Shown: piece after piece, positions 8,349 through 16,600 of the stretch | How positions within the stretch are numbered: position 1 is the first letter of the stretch | Layout: every line of letters starts with the position of its first letter | Source of the DNA: a virus | IMG/VR virus record: IMGVR_UViG_3300025120_000224 | Location: 1-35,185 of that record | DNA length: 35,185 nucleotides | Strand: one strand, 5' to 3' | Program-made: the position numbers and the translations under genes | The notes under the pieces: model-generated | What the model saw: the letters and a program-made list of their open reading frames with translations, nothing else | Told to the model about the DNA's origin: nothing | Database searches by the model: none

Positions 8349-9170
8349 CTAGAAGGGTAAATCATCAGTTTTACCTTCTTTTGAATCAAATAATGAATCA
8401 AATTCATCCACTTTACTTTGTTTAGCTTTAGTTGTATCTAAACTAAAATTACTAGTAGATTTAGCTGCAACAGGTGCTGCAACTACTTCTTCTGAATCAT
8501 CTTCGGGTGATAACCACTTTTCTAGTGCAGATTTCATTTCATCAAATGTAAACCTCTTAAATAATTCCTTAGGGTTAGGTTGGTCATTACCCCATTTTTC
8601 TACTAATGAAGCATCTTCACTAAGTGGTGATGTTTTTAATCTTACTCTAACCGATGATTTATTATAAGGAGTTCCAGTTGCTTCTGGTCCTACTGTTTCT
8701 ACTGTAAGGTCTCTACCATTTACAATATCAGTATAATCTCCAATTTCATCATCTACTGCGAGAGCTAACAATTCTTCATATACTAATTTTCCAAATTGCC
8801 ATAATCTAACACCTTTATCTTCTTCTCCACGTACTACAACGGGAATAAAAACACGGTTTTTAGCATCTAGTTTTTTAGCAAGTACATAATTTTCTTTATT
8901 ATACTCACCTTCACGCAATTTTCCTGCGAATAGAGCAATTGGGTCTTTTTCACCAAAATTTGCTGGTGAAATCATTACTTTATTAGTAATACCATAATAG
9001 AACTTAAGTTCTGTAAATGGGTTTGACGAATCATACGCTGATGGTACAACTCTAATTTGTTGTTTACCTACTGTAGGTCTCCAAAAAATTGTTGAATAAT
9101 CGGTCTTTTGACCACCCTGTGGTTTTGATTGGAGGGTATCCAATTTCTGTTTAAGCTTTGATAAATCCAT
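8349..9170 (-). CDS. Single-stranded DNA-binding protein, gp32-like
   Basis: This 273-residue protein should coat single-stranded DNA at the fork and load UvsX and the helicase. The N-terminus (MDLSKLKQKLDTLQSK) is basic and helical like the gp32 cooperativity domain. An aromatic OB-fold core (YSTIFWRPTVGKQQIRVVPS and onward) covers about residues 25-195. The C-terminal third is Ser/Asp/Glu-rich and ends DDLPF, the acidic tip typical of proteins that recruit replication partners. Unlike T4 gp32 it has no Cys or His, so the zinc site is absent. It is the first gene after a 62-base intergenic region holding a putative promoter (9205-9223), and it heads the replication operon running to nrdA. 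Confidence 0.85.
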   Translation of the reverse strand: MDLSKLKQKLDTLQSKPQGGQKTDYSTIFWRPTVGKQQIRVVPSAYDSSNPFTELKFYYGITNKVMISPANFGEKDPIALFAGKLREGEYNKENYVLAKKLDAKNRVFIPVVVRGEEDKGVRLWQFGKLVYEELLALAVDDEIGDYTDIVNGRDLTVETVGPEATGTPYNKSSVRVRLKTSPLSEDASLVEKWGNDQPNPKELFKRFTFDEMKSALEKWLSPEDDSEEVVAAPVAAKSTSNFSLDTTKAKQSKVDEFDSLFDSKEGKTDDLPF

Positions 9171-9204
9171 AAATGTAACTAATTTTTATTTTATAACTTT
9201 TGTT

Positions 9205-9223
9205 AATGTAACTGTAATATACG
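9205..9223 (-). promoter_or_regulatory. Putative early/middle promoter element before the SSB gene
   Basis: On the minus strand this reads CGTATATTACAGTTACATT, ending 34 bases before the SSB ATG. It matches the element at 33674-33692 (CGTACATTATGGTTACATT) at 16 of 19 positions, and a diverged copy lies at 12810-12829. All three sit in short intergenic gaps before the first gene of a cluster. The preceding TT or TTC extends the match. A second GTTACATT octamer occurs just before the ATG (9172-9179). Sharing and position suggest a promoter or activator site; this is inference. Confidence 0.6.
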
Positions 9224-9232
9224 AAGTATTAA

Positions 9233-9985
9233 TTATGTATCCAAATCATCTTTAAATATTACTACGCCTTTCTTTTCTACTACTTTTAAAGAACAATCTT
9301 GAGCAAATTGAATACTTTCTTTTATATTTTTACTTTCTAAATAAGAATGTACAAATGCTGCTAAAAAAGTATCCCCAGCACCAGATAAATCTAATACTTC
9401 TGCTTGTCTAGAAGGAGTATGAACTGTATTATCCCATAAAACTCCTTTTTCTCCCAAAGTAACAATTAATTGACCTTTATAATCAATTAAATTTTCTTTA
9501 TTTTTTTCATATTCTGATTGGTTTATTTTTATAAATGAAGCTTTATTAAGCCAATCTCCGAACGTTTTTTTAGAATCAATAAATGATAAGGGATATTCAT
9601 TAATTAAAGCTTCTATATCATGTTCAGTTAAAAAACCTTTATTATAATCACTAATAATCACAACATCATAATTTTCATTTAGTAACTGGTCTAAACCATC
9701 AAAATGTGGGCAACTATCATTATCATCTATTCTTACTAACATTTGATTAGTTTTAACATCAACAATTCTAGATTTTAAAATATGATTATGATTAGTAACA
9801 AAATCTACTTCATGTTTCCCTTTATTAATTGATAAAAAATTATTAAAAACATTTTTAGCCATCCCTGCATTATCTTTGGATCCTACAGGATTAAAAACAG
9901 GTACAGGAGCTTCGGGGCAAATTCTATTACATTCACCATAAACAAATCTATCTGTACAATACTCTCCTATTATTAATATTTTCAT
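9233..9985 (-). CDS. PfkB-family sugar-phosphate kinase, HldE kinase-domain-like
   Basis: This 250-residue ribokinase-fold kinase probably phosphorylates C1 of a sugar phosphate. The N-terminus (GEYCTDRFVYGECNRICPEA) strongly resembles the kinase domain of HldE/HldA, which converts D-glycero-D-manno-heptose 7-phosphate to the 1,7-bisphosphate. Further family marks are DSKK at 137-140, IKINQSEYE at 152-160, VTLGEKG at 175-181 and the anion-hole/catalytic motif SGAGD at 201-205, with Asp205 as base. It is shorter than the roughly 315-residue HldE domain, with the lid region trimmed. It overlaps the cupin gene by 4 bases and closes a cassette with a HAD phosphatase and an HxGH nucleotidyltransferase. 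The exact sugar cannot be read from sequence. Confidence 0.85.
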   Translation of the reverse strand: MKILIIGEYCTDRFVYGECNRICPEAPVPVFNPVGSKDNAGMAKNVFNNFLSINKGKHEVDFVTNHNHILKSRIVDVKTNQMLVRIDDNDSCPHFDGLDQLLNENYDVVIISDYNKGFLTEHDIEALINEYPLSFIDSKKTFGDWLNKASFIKINQSEYEKNKENLIDYKGQLIVTLGEKGVLWDNTVHTPSRQAEVLDLSGAGDTFLAAFVHSYLESKNIKESIQFAQDCSLKVVEKKGVVIFKDDLDT

Positions 9986-10344
9986 AATGTATTTCCTATT
10001 CTTATTCTATAACTATCTTCATCAAAATGTTGAGTAGATACTTCAAATATTTCTGACATATCTTCTAATGCTATTAATTGGTGAGGAGATCCCCTTTCAA
10101 TTGTAATACAAGTTCCAGGTAAAATAGTAGTTGTATGTTCTATACCTTTTTCAGTATCTAATCTAATATAATCAAAACTGCCTTTACCTACATACCAAGA
10201 TTCTTTTTTAATTATATGGTAATGTAAAGAAAATTTATTACCTGCTTTAAAAAATCTAAGTAATTTACCACAGTATTCTTTATCATTATGTATCCATATT
10301 TCTTCACCCCACCCTTTTTGTACTATTTTAGGTTTTACTATCAT
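9982..10344 (-). CDS. Cupin-fold protein, sugar-phosphate isomerase-like
   Basis: This 120-residue single-domain cupin shows the first motif at about residues 34-54 (NKFSLHYHIIKKESWYVGKG), with His41 and His43 and a downstream Glu as likely metal ligands. The second motif is around PGTCITIERGSPHQL with a C-terminal His. The HYH..K.E.WYV pattern resembles type II mannose-6-phosphate isomerase or GDP-mannose pyrophosphorylase cupins. That suggests binding or isomerisation of a phosphorylated sugar. It overlaps its neighbours by 4 bases on each side, so it is translationally coupled to the kinase and HAD phosphatase. A catalytic role within this cassette is inference; it could also be a sugar-binding or regulatory cupin. 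Confidence 0.75.
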   Translation of the reverse strand: MIVKPKIVQKGWGEEIWIHNDKEYCGKLLRFFKAGNKFSLHYHIIKKESWYVGKGSFDYIRLDTEKGIEHTTTILPGTCITIERGSPHQLIALEDMSEIFEVSTQHFDEDSYRIRIGNTL

Positions 10345-10691
10345 AGTTCTTCTATACGTTTAGCTTTATCATCAATAATTAAATCGAATGATGGTTTAGT
10401 TGGTAATGTAATATCTTCTTTATACCCAACCACGAGATCATCAAAAAGACATCCCCATTTATTTAATTGTTGTATAGTTAATTCAGTATAATCAATTTTA
10501 CTAAAACCACCTCTAGCTGTATAATATGTTATATGCCATCCTTCTTTTTTAAGTTGATTTATTTTAGCTATATTATCAGTGCTGGGAATTGCTTTTTCAT
10601 AAATTCTTTTATTTGTATAAAAACATATTGTTTCATCAATATCCACAAAAGCTTTTTTTTGTCTATCAGGATATAATTTACTTTCTCTCAT
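10341..10691 (-). CDS. HAD-superfamily phosphatase of the sugar cassette
   Basis: This 116-residue HAD hydrolase has motif I FVDIDETICFY, with nucleophile Asp17 and acid/base Asp19. Motif II Thr58 is in ITYYTARGG, and the acidic motif IV is in LIIDDKAKR (Asp107/Asp108). It is small and capless, like HAD-III phosphatases in capsule and LPS loci. GmhB, which removes the C7 phosphate of heptose 1,7-bisphosphate in ADP-heptose synthesis, belongs to the same broad class. Lying between the nucleotidyltransferase (14-base overlap) and the cupin (4-base overlap), next to an HldA-like kinase, it is a good candidate for that step. The substrate is inferred from context only; GmhB-specific zinc-loop cysteines are not evident. 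Confidence 0.8.
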   Translation of the reverse strand: MRESKLYPDRQKKAFVDIDETICFYTNKRIYEKAIPSTDNIAKINQLKKEGWHITYYTARGGFSKIDYTELTIQQLNKWGCLFDDLVVGYKEDITLPTKPSFDLIIDDKAKRIEEL

Positions 10692-11070
10692 TTGATAAAA
10701 TGTCTGTTGTTGAATAATTGCCTATACGATCAAAATATACAATTTTTTTAGCATACTGACCACCTACAATTTCTTTTCCTTTCCAATCACTCCCAACTAC
10801 TAGAATATCAGGTTTAGTTATTTTAACTAACCATTCTAAATGTTCTTTATTATCAAAAACCATTACTTTATGTATAGCCTTTAAACTTTCTAAAGCGTAT
10901 ACTCTATCTTCTAAATTATTATAGGGTCTATTAGGGCCCTTATCTTTAGCTATTTTTTCATCAGAATCTATTCCAACGACTAGTATATCGCCTAATGATT
11001 TTGCAAAATTAAATAATTCAAAATGCCCTCTGTGAAGAATGTCAAAACAACCATTTACCCAAATTTTCAT
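10678..11070 (-). CDS. HxGH nucleotidyltransferase, HldE C-terminal/TagD-like
   Basis: This 130-residue protein activates a sugar 1-phosphate or polyol phosphate with a nucleotide. It has NGCFDILHRGH at residues 6-16, the HxGH signature, and NRPYNNLEDRVYAL at 47-60. VVGSDWKGKEIVGG spans about 91-104, and GNYSTTDIL at 117-125 is the ISTT-type motif. The length and the SDWKGKEIVGG segment fall between the HldE adenylyltransferase domain (ADP-heptose synthesis) and TagD glycerol-3-phosphate cytidylyltransferase. The adjacent HldA-like kinase favours the former. It is the first gene of the four-gene cassette, 14 bases after the unknown 155-residue protein, and its 3' end overlaps the HAD gene. 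Confidence 0.86.
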   Translation of the reverse strand: MKIWVNGCFDILHRGHFELFNFAKSLGDILVVGIDSDEKIAKDKGPNRPYNNLEDRVYALESLKAIHKVMVFDNKEHLEWLVKITKPDILVVGSDWKGKEIVGGQYAKKIVYFDRIGNYSTTDILSNERK

Positions 11071-11084
11071 AACCTATTTTTACT

Positions 11085-11552
11085 TTATAACTCTATAATT
11101 TTATATATTTTTGTATTTAATTGATTTAATTCATTGTGTTGAGTAAGTAAAACACAATTTCTATAATGTTGCCAATCCACCTTGTAGCTAGTATCTACAA
11201 CCCCACCATTAAGTTTTTTAATAAGTTCATTTAAAGCATTAATAGTATATAAAGTATTTGATTCTTTTTTTCTATGCACCAAGATAGTATTATCTGGGAT
11301 TGTACTTAAATTTGTTTGATCTACATTATATGTAACTACATATTCATCTTTCCCTACTATTTCTAGTACAAAAAGTTTATTGTATATAATATCATATTTG
11401 GATTTAATGTCTTCAATAAGAACATCAAGACCATTTAAATCTGTAAATGTGCAAAAAAGTTTATTATTCAAATCGCCTAATATTTTAATGTCAGATACGA
11501 CATCATATTCTGTATTATACATATTAGGATTATTCTGTAAAATTGTAGTCAT
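11085..11552 (-). CDS. Hypothetical protein between polymerase and sugar cassette
   Basis: I do not recognise this 155-residue protein. It is predicted soluble, with no signal peptide or transmembrane segment and no P-loop or metal-binding motif that I can see. It alternates short beta-like stretches (KLFVLEIVGKDEYVVTYNVD) with a helical segment (TLYTINALNELIKKLNG), followed by YKVDWQHYRNCVLLTQ. The start overlaps the end of the polymerase gene by 23 bases in another frame, and the coding sequence ends 14 bases before the nucleotidyltransferase. The tight coupling to the polymerase suggests an accessory replication role, but nothing in the sequence proves it. Confidence 0.7.
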   Translation of the reverse strand: MTTILQNNPNMYNTEYDVVSDIKILGDLNNKLFCTFTDLNGLDVLIEDIKSKYDIIYNKLFVLEIVGKDEYVVTYNVDQTNLSTIPDNTILVHRKKESNTLYTINALNELIKKLNGGVVDTSYKVDWQHYRNCVLLTQHNELNQLNTKIYKIIEL

Positions 11553-12801
11553 AACCTTCTATTTCTTTTATGTTTAATTTATATTTTTTAAATACTTCTC
11601 TAATACTATCTAAAACTTCTGCTTCCTCATCATCTACATCTAATAAAAACGAATCATATGTATATAATACTAATTGCGTTTTATATTTCCTCAATATACA
11701 AAGTATATCCCATAATATCAACACATTTGTAGACGTTTCTAAATTTTGTAAAATATAATTAAATAACTTTTGTGGATTCATATTATCCAAGTTTTTCTTT
11801 TCATATCTATATCCAGAAATCTTACATTCTACAAACCCATCGCTTTGGAACTTATCCCAAAGTTCTCCTACGTATTTCTCAATTTTTTGAAAGAATTCCA
11901 GGCCTCGATAATTTTCGAAAACGCCTCCATAGAGCTGCTTGAAGGTAAGTTCCTTCGATTTTTTATAATCCACTCCATATAAGGACGCAAAATGAGAGTG
12001 AATATCAACACCGGAAAAATCATACCCAATAAGACGAGCAGACAAGCTAGGGTGGTAAGCACTAATGTCAATTTCCACAAACCTATTATTACGTGGTATA
12101 AAACTTTTTCTACATCCATTTTCTTTATTAAGTGCCGCATAATTTACATTATTAAATTTATTACTAGGTCTAGTAGTTGTTGTTTTTAAGTTGAACTGAG
12201 TGTTGACGTATTCACCGTCAACTGCGTGGAAGTATCCACTGAAGGTTTCATTGTGTATACGTATGCCACTTCTCTCGATGGCGTTGAATACCACTGACAC
12301 TCGACTGTTAAAGAACTCATCATATTTTGTTATTTTATTGTTAATATTCGCTTTTAAATCTTCAAAAATGTTTTCACACAATTCATAATGTTTAACAATC
12401 GGGATAATTAAATTTAACTCGGGATTATCCTTATGTTGTCTATAATATAAATCATGTGTAGGTGTTGTAGGTCGTATATACGGATTAGGGGGTGGATTAA
12501 TGTCATAAAGAGTTTTGATTGGGAAATAATGTAATATTTCTTTTTTATCTCTACAATATAATATTTCAAATTTATTTAATAAATCGTTTATACGCGTGTT
12601 TAATGCATTTAAAGATTCACTATGTGTAACACATACCATAAAACCTTTACTCGCTTCAATCGGTCTAATATACACTAAACTAACATGGTTTTGTACGGGG
12701 TGTATTGTGTCATTGTAAGGTATTACCTCAATGAAAGCCTTTTTATAACTACTATTTATTAAAACATTTAACTGCTCCTCGTCTTCTACAAGCCAGTACA
12801 T
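11530..12801 (-). CDS. Compact family A (PolA-like) DNA polymerase
   Basis: This 423-residue protein has the pol I palm and fingers motifs. A TTTTRPSNKFNNVNYAAL segment at about 207-224 matches the pol I TGRLSS...NLQNIP region. Motif A is EIDISAYHPSLSARL with Asp245. Motif B is KELTFKQLYG, with Lys283, Phe287 and Tyr291-Gly292 at pol I spacing. Motif C is YTYDSFLLDV with Asp383. Both catalytic aspartates are kept, but the usual HDE of motif C is YDS and the FG of motif B is FK. At 423 residues it is far shorter than E. coli pol I (928) or T7 polymerase (704). The N-terminal 130 residues could be a degenerate exonuclease remnant. Whether it is the replicative enzyme or a repair or translesion enzyme is open. 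Confidence 0.85.
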   Translation of the reverse strand: MYWLVEDEEQLNVLINSSYKKAFIEVIPYNDTIHPVQNHVSLVYIRPIEASKGFMVCVTHSESLNALNTRINDLLNKFEILYCRDKKEILHYFPIKTLYDINPPPNPYIRPTTPTHDLYYRQHKDNPELNLIIPIVKHYELCENIFEDLKANINNKITKYDEFFNSRVSVVFNAIERSGIRIHNETFSGYFHAVDGEYVNTQFNLKTTTTRPSNKFNNVNYAALNKENGCRKSFIPRNNRFVEIDISAYHPSLSARLIGYDFSGVDIHSHFASLYGVDYKKSKELTFKQLYGGVFENYRGLEFFQKIEKYVGELWDKFQSDGFVECKISGYRYEKKNLDNMNPQKLFNYILQNLETSTNVLILWDILCILRKYKTQLVLYTYDSFLLDVDDEEAEVLDSIREVFKKYKLNIKEIEGYDYNFTE

Positions 12802-12809
12802 ATACCTTT

Positions 12810-12829
12810 ATTTTAACCCCCAATATACG
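12810..12829 (-). promoter_or_regulatory. Diverged putative promoter element before the polymerase gene
   Basis: On the minus strand the sequence is CGTATATTGGGGGTTAAAAT, preceded by TT and ending 8 bases before the ATG at 12801. It shares CGTATATT exactly with the element before the SSB gene, then GGTTA at nearly the same spacing (one extra base) plus a final AT. This 35-base gap separates the late tail genes from the replication genes, a natural place for a promoter switch. It is the weakest of the three copies. Confidence 0.45.
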
Positions 12830-12836
12830 AAATTAT

Positions 12837-13694
12837 TTAATAACCTCCACTTGTTATTGAAATGTTTCTTGTAGGTTCTACATATGAACCCGATTGTGAG
12901 GATGGTGGAATGGGGTTTAATATAGAACCTGTTGGTAAAAATTCCAAATAATCATGAGCTTCTGTTATATGTTGTTTACCTACCATTGGTCCTTTTTTAG
13001 GATGGATGTGATAGTAACCTATATATGGTTTTTTGCTTTTAGTATATCTTAACTCCGATCCATTACTATATAAATTTTCGTTTTCATCAAATTTAAAGTA
13101 TTGAGTGTATTTTTTAGTAAAAAAATTACTAAACCCATATATTTGTAGTTTTTTTTCTTTTAGTCTAACACTATTAAAATTTGATTTATAAACTTCTTCA
13201 TTTTTACCTGTTAATGCCCATATAATTTGAACTGGGGTATATTTATCAAACTGTGTTGATGGGTCATTATCTACAAAAGATGTATAAGAAATTAAATTTG
13301 TTTCTATTGTAGAGTAATCTACAAAGTTATATAGAAAATATCTATTAAAATATCCATTATTATAATTTAATTCTGTTGGTATTGGTATTATTTGTTTTGG
13401 GGATTGTGCCGGAGTTAGTAATTCAATACCTTTTTTTCTTTGCAAAAAAGAATAATACCCTGACCAATATGTTCCTTGATTTTCATCTAGTAAACTATCT
13501 TCATATTCGTTATATACTGAAGTTAAAGGTTGAAGCTGATTATTAGGTAAATCATCTGTATTTTTACCTGTATATTTTTTATTATTAGAAACTTGAAAAT
13601 AATATCCTTTATATGGTTTTTTTGTTGCCGCAACCATATATTCTGTACCATCGGTGTATAAGTTTTCTTTTATTTGTGACTTTGGAAAATACAT
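12837..13694 (-). CDS. Virion-associated protein with duplicated YxGYYH-type motif
   Basis: This 285-residue protein ends the tail gene cluster, starting 2 bases after the hub-lysozyme gene. Two divergent copies of a roughly 40-residue unit flank a middle region. Copy 1 is at 10-48 (ENLYTDGTEY ... KKPYKGYYFQV ... YTGKN) and copy 2 at 206-245 (ENLYSNGSEL ... KKPYIGYYHIHPKKG ... MVGKQH). The second copy keeps a HIH plus a later His that the first lacks. The shared Gly/Tyr/Lys skeleton suggests a small beta domain used as a repeat. From memory, similar GYYHIH units occur in structural proteins of marine T4-like phages, but I cannot assign a named family. A baseplate or tail-surface role is inferred from position. 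Confidence 0.72.
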   Translation of the reverse strand: MYFPKSQIKENLYTDGTEYMVAATKKPYKGYYFQVSNNKKYTGKNTDDLPNNQLQPLTSVYNEYEDSLLDENQGTYWSGYYSFLQRKKGIELLTPAQSPKQIIPIPTELNYNNGYFNRYFLYNFVDYSTIETNLISYTSFVDNDPSTQFDKYTPVQIIWALTGKNEEVYKSNFNSVRLKEKKLQIYGFSNFFTKKYTQYFKFDENENLYSNGSELRYTKSKKPYIGYYHIHPKKGPMVGKQHITEAHDYLEFLPTGSILNPIPPSSQSGSYVEPTRNISITSGGY

Positions 13695-13696
13695 TT

Positions 13697-16600
13697 TTAT
13701 GCTGGATTAGGTGGTTGGTTAGTTAAAAATAATTTTGATTCCATATTTCTTCTACTCCTTAATATGGGCTTACCACCAGCATTTACCATAGTATCAGCTA
13801 ATACTTCTCCTGCTTTTGTATAATCTTTTGCTAATATTAAGTCATATAATTTCTTTTTACCTGGAGTTTTTGTTCCATAAAAAGGACCTGTATTATAGTT
13901 AAAATGAACTAAAGCATCAAATTCATTTTGAGTAAATGGAATTTGTCCCCATCCCCCAGATTTTACCATTTGTTGTCCAGTATAGTTAACTATATCATTG
14001 AATCCTTTATTTCCGGAATTTTGAGTTATTTGGTCTCCTAATTTTATTTCATTTTTACCATCTCCTCTTCTAACAAATGATTTTCCTGTTTGAGTTTGAA
14101 GTACTCCATTTCTAGTATACTGTTGACCTGGGGTATAATAAGTTTGACCATACCCTATTGTAATAGGTTTACCCTGTTTAACTGGATCATTTTTAGTACC
14201 TGGGTCTTTATATGCATTTGCTCTAAAAGCCTCTGATGATTTTAATTTTTTTCTTACATTATTTGATGGTACTAGTTGAGAAGGTAAATATCTTTGAGCA
14301 TTTCCATTACTTTCAGATTGACTAAGTGTTTCATTTTCATCTAAAACTAAATAATCAAATAATCCTGTGTCTACTGCTTCAATATTATCAGGTTGTGTTG
14401 GGGGTATACTTAAAGTAGTAATTTTAGTTATCCACTTTTCATCTTGAAGGTCATGATTTATTGTCATAACAAGAAAAGTTAAAGCTTGGGTTCCAAAATT
14501 TTGGTATTCAACTGGGAGAAATCTATTATTTACATTAATTCTTTGAAAAAGTTTTATCCCACTAATTCCATCTACAGTTAAACTTAATTCAATAGGAATA
14601 AAACCTCCTTGATTAGATGGATTTCCTGTTACTCTAAATATTTTTTGATCTCTTTTTCTTAAATATTCTTTAAATGCAGCTTTTCCTTGACTAAAGAAAC
14701 CCGTATTGTCTCTATTTAGGTATAAAGCTTCATCTAATCCAATAGAAAAAGGTTGACCATCAACATCTTTTTTTCCAGCTAAAACCCCTCCTACAGCATA
14801 AACAAGCCAAGTTTGGTAAGATAATTCAAAATCAATATCTGTTACATCTAATACATCTTTTCCTTGTATTTTTTTCCATGCAATATAACCTGATATGGCT
14901 GTTTCAAGAGATTCATTTTCAAAATTCCATCCTTTATATCTACCAGTTTTTCTATTTCCCGAACCATTTCTTGCATTTATTGTTACATAATTTTTATCTT
15001 TTACACCAGAGCTTGTTCTAAGATATGCCCATCTAATAAAGTCTCCATCTTCTTCTTCTCTGTAACCTAATTGTTTATTTCTTAAATCTCGGTCTGTTGA
15101 TAATTTACCTGGGATATTTCTTTGGACATCGGTAACTACTATATCACCCCACCATTCCTTTAATTCAGCTCTAATTTCTGATTCTTCTTTTAGTTTAGAT
15201 ATTTCTATTAATTGTTCTTCTGTAATAAAATCTGGTGGTGGAGCTATAGATTTTTGGAATCTATCAATTAACCCAGAATTAATATTTCCAAAAGCTGTAC
15301 CATCTGTTACTTTAGATTGTGACCCGCCTGCAGTTGTTCCAATTGTTATGTTTGTAGCTAAGCTTGAATCAATTTTAGTTTCAAAGTTAAATTCTTTAAC
15401 AAAGTTTGATATTGGTGTTTTACCAGTTGTATTAAAACCAAACACTTCTAAAGGAGTAATTTCTTGTGGTTCAGGAATATAAGATAATAATTTTTTTAGT
15501 ACTTGAGGATTACCTTTTATTGGATTTTGGTCTATAAAAACTAAAGTATTTTTTTCAGCATTAATAATAGGTTCAATTTTATTAACATCACCCAAAGCAC
15601 TATTAATTCCTTTACATATTTCAGAAAAAAATGAAAATAAATCTACAACACCACTATCATTATTACTTTGGTTTAAACATTGTTTTATAAAATTAAAGTT
15701 TAAATATAAATTCATTAATTTTCCATAAAAAACATCAATTTTACCTTCTTTTTCTAAAATAAAATAATCTTTTATACTATCTGCTTGGAGAGTAGATGAT
15801 GCTTGACCATCACGACCTAATATCCCCGGAGCAAATAACATTGGTTTTACAAAACAAACTCCTAAATCAAAAGATATCTGGTTTGGTTGGGCACTTATAA
15901 CATTTATTTCCTCATCAAATTCAATATTTAATATTGGAAGATTACCTTTTGGGCCTATTACTCTTGGTAAAATATTATTATAAACTTTTTCTAAAAATGT
16001 TCCAAATCGTACAAAATAACTATTTTCATGTGTTGTTCCATCTTGGATTTGAAATTTACCCGTATATATATTATTTAGTTGAAGGATATCCTCTTCAAAT
16101 GCTTCTACGTTTTTAGTTTTCTTTTTTATTTCAGCTAATTTCTTTGATATTTCAACGAAATTCCCAGTAATTTTAACTTCTTCTCCTTTATCATTAAGAG
16201 TTTTAAATTCAGTTGTTTCGGTACGAGGTCGATTAGTATAATTTAAAGACTTTAAATTAATATAATTACCACCTTGAAATACAGAATTTTTGGATTTATC
16301 TTTATTTATAAAATTATCTAACCATACTTCCATAGTAGATGGAGCATTAATCCATGGATTATTAGATGAGAATGACTTTATATTAGCTGGGATGTTCATT
16401 TGGATGGATTCTACTATATCTCCTAGTGTTATTAATTTTAATGTAATATCATATACACCTTGATCATTAAAAGTCCAGCTAAAATTAACTACTCTACCAA
16501 AAAAACCATCATAATTACCGCTATATTCTTCTCTATAATTTTGAATAAGTTGTAATGCTTCATTTTGAGATAATTTTTTGTTATCTTGAAAAAAATCATT

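Noticed and set aside
11868-12140. Minus-strand 90-codon frame with apparent membrane segments
   Set aside because: It is entirely inside the polymerase palm coding region in another frame, where the motif A and B residues are conserved.
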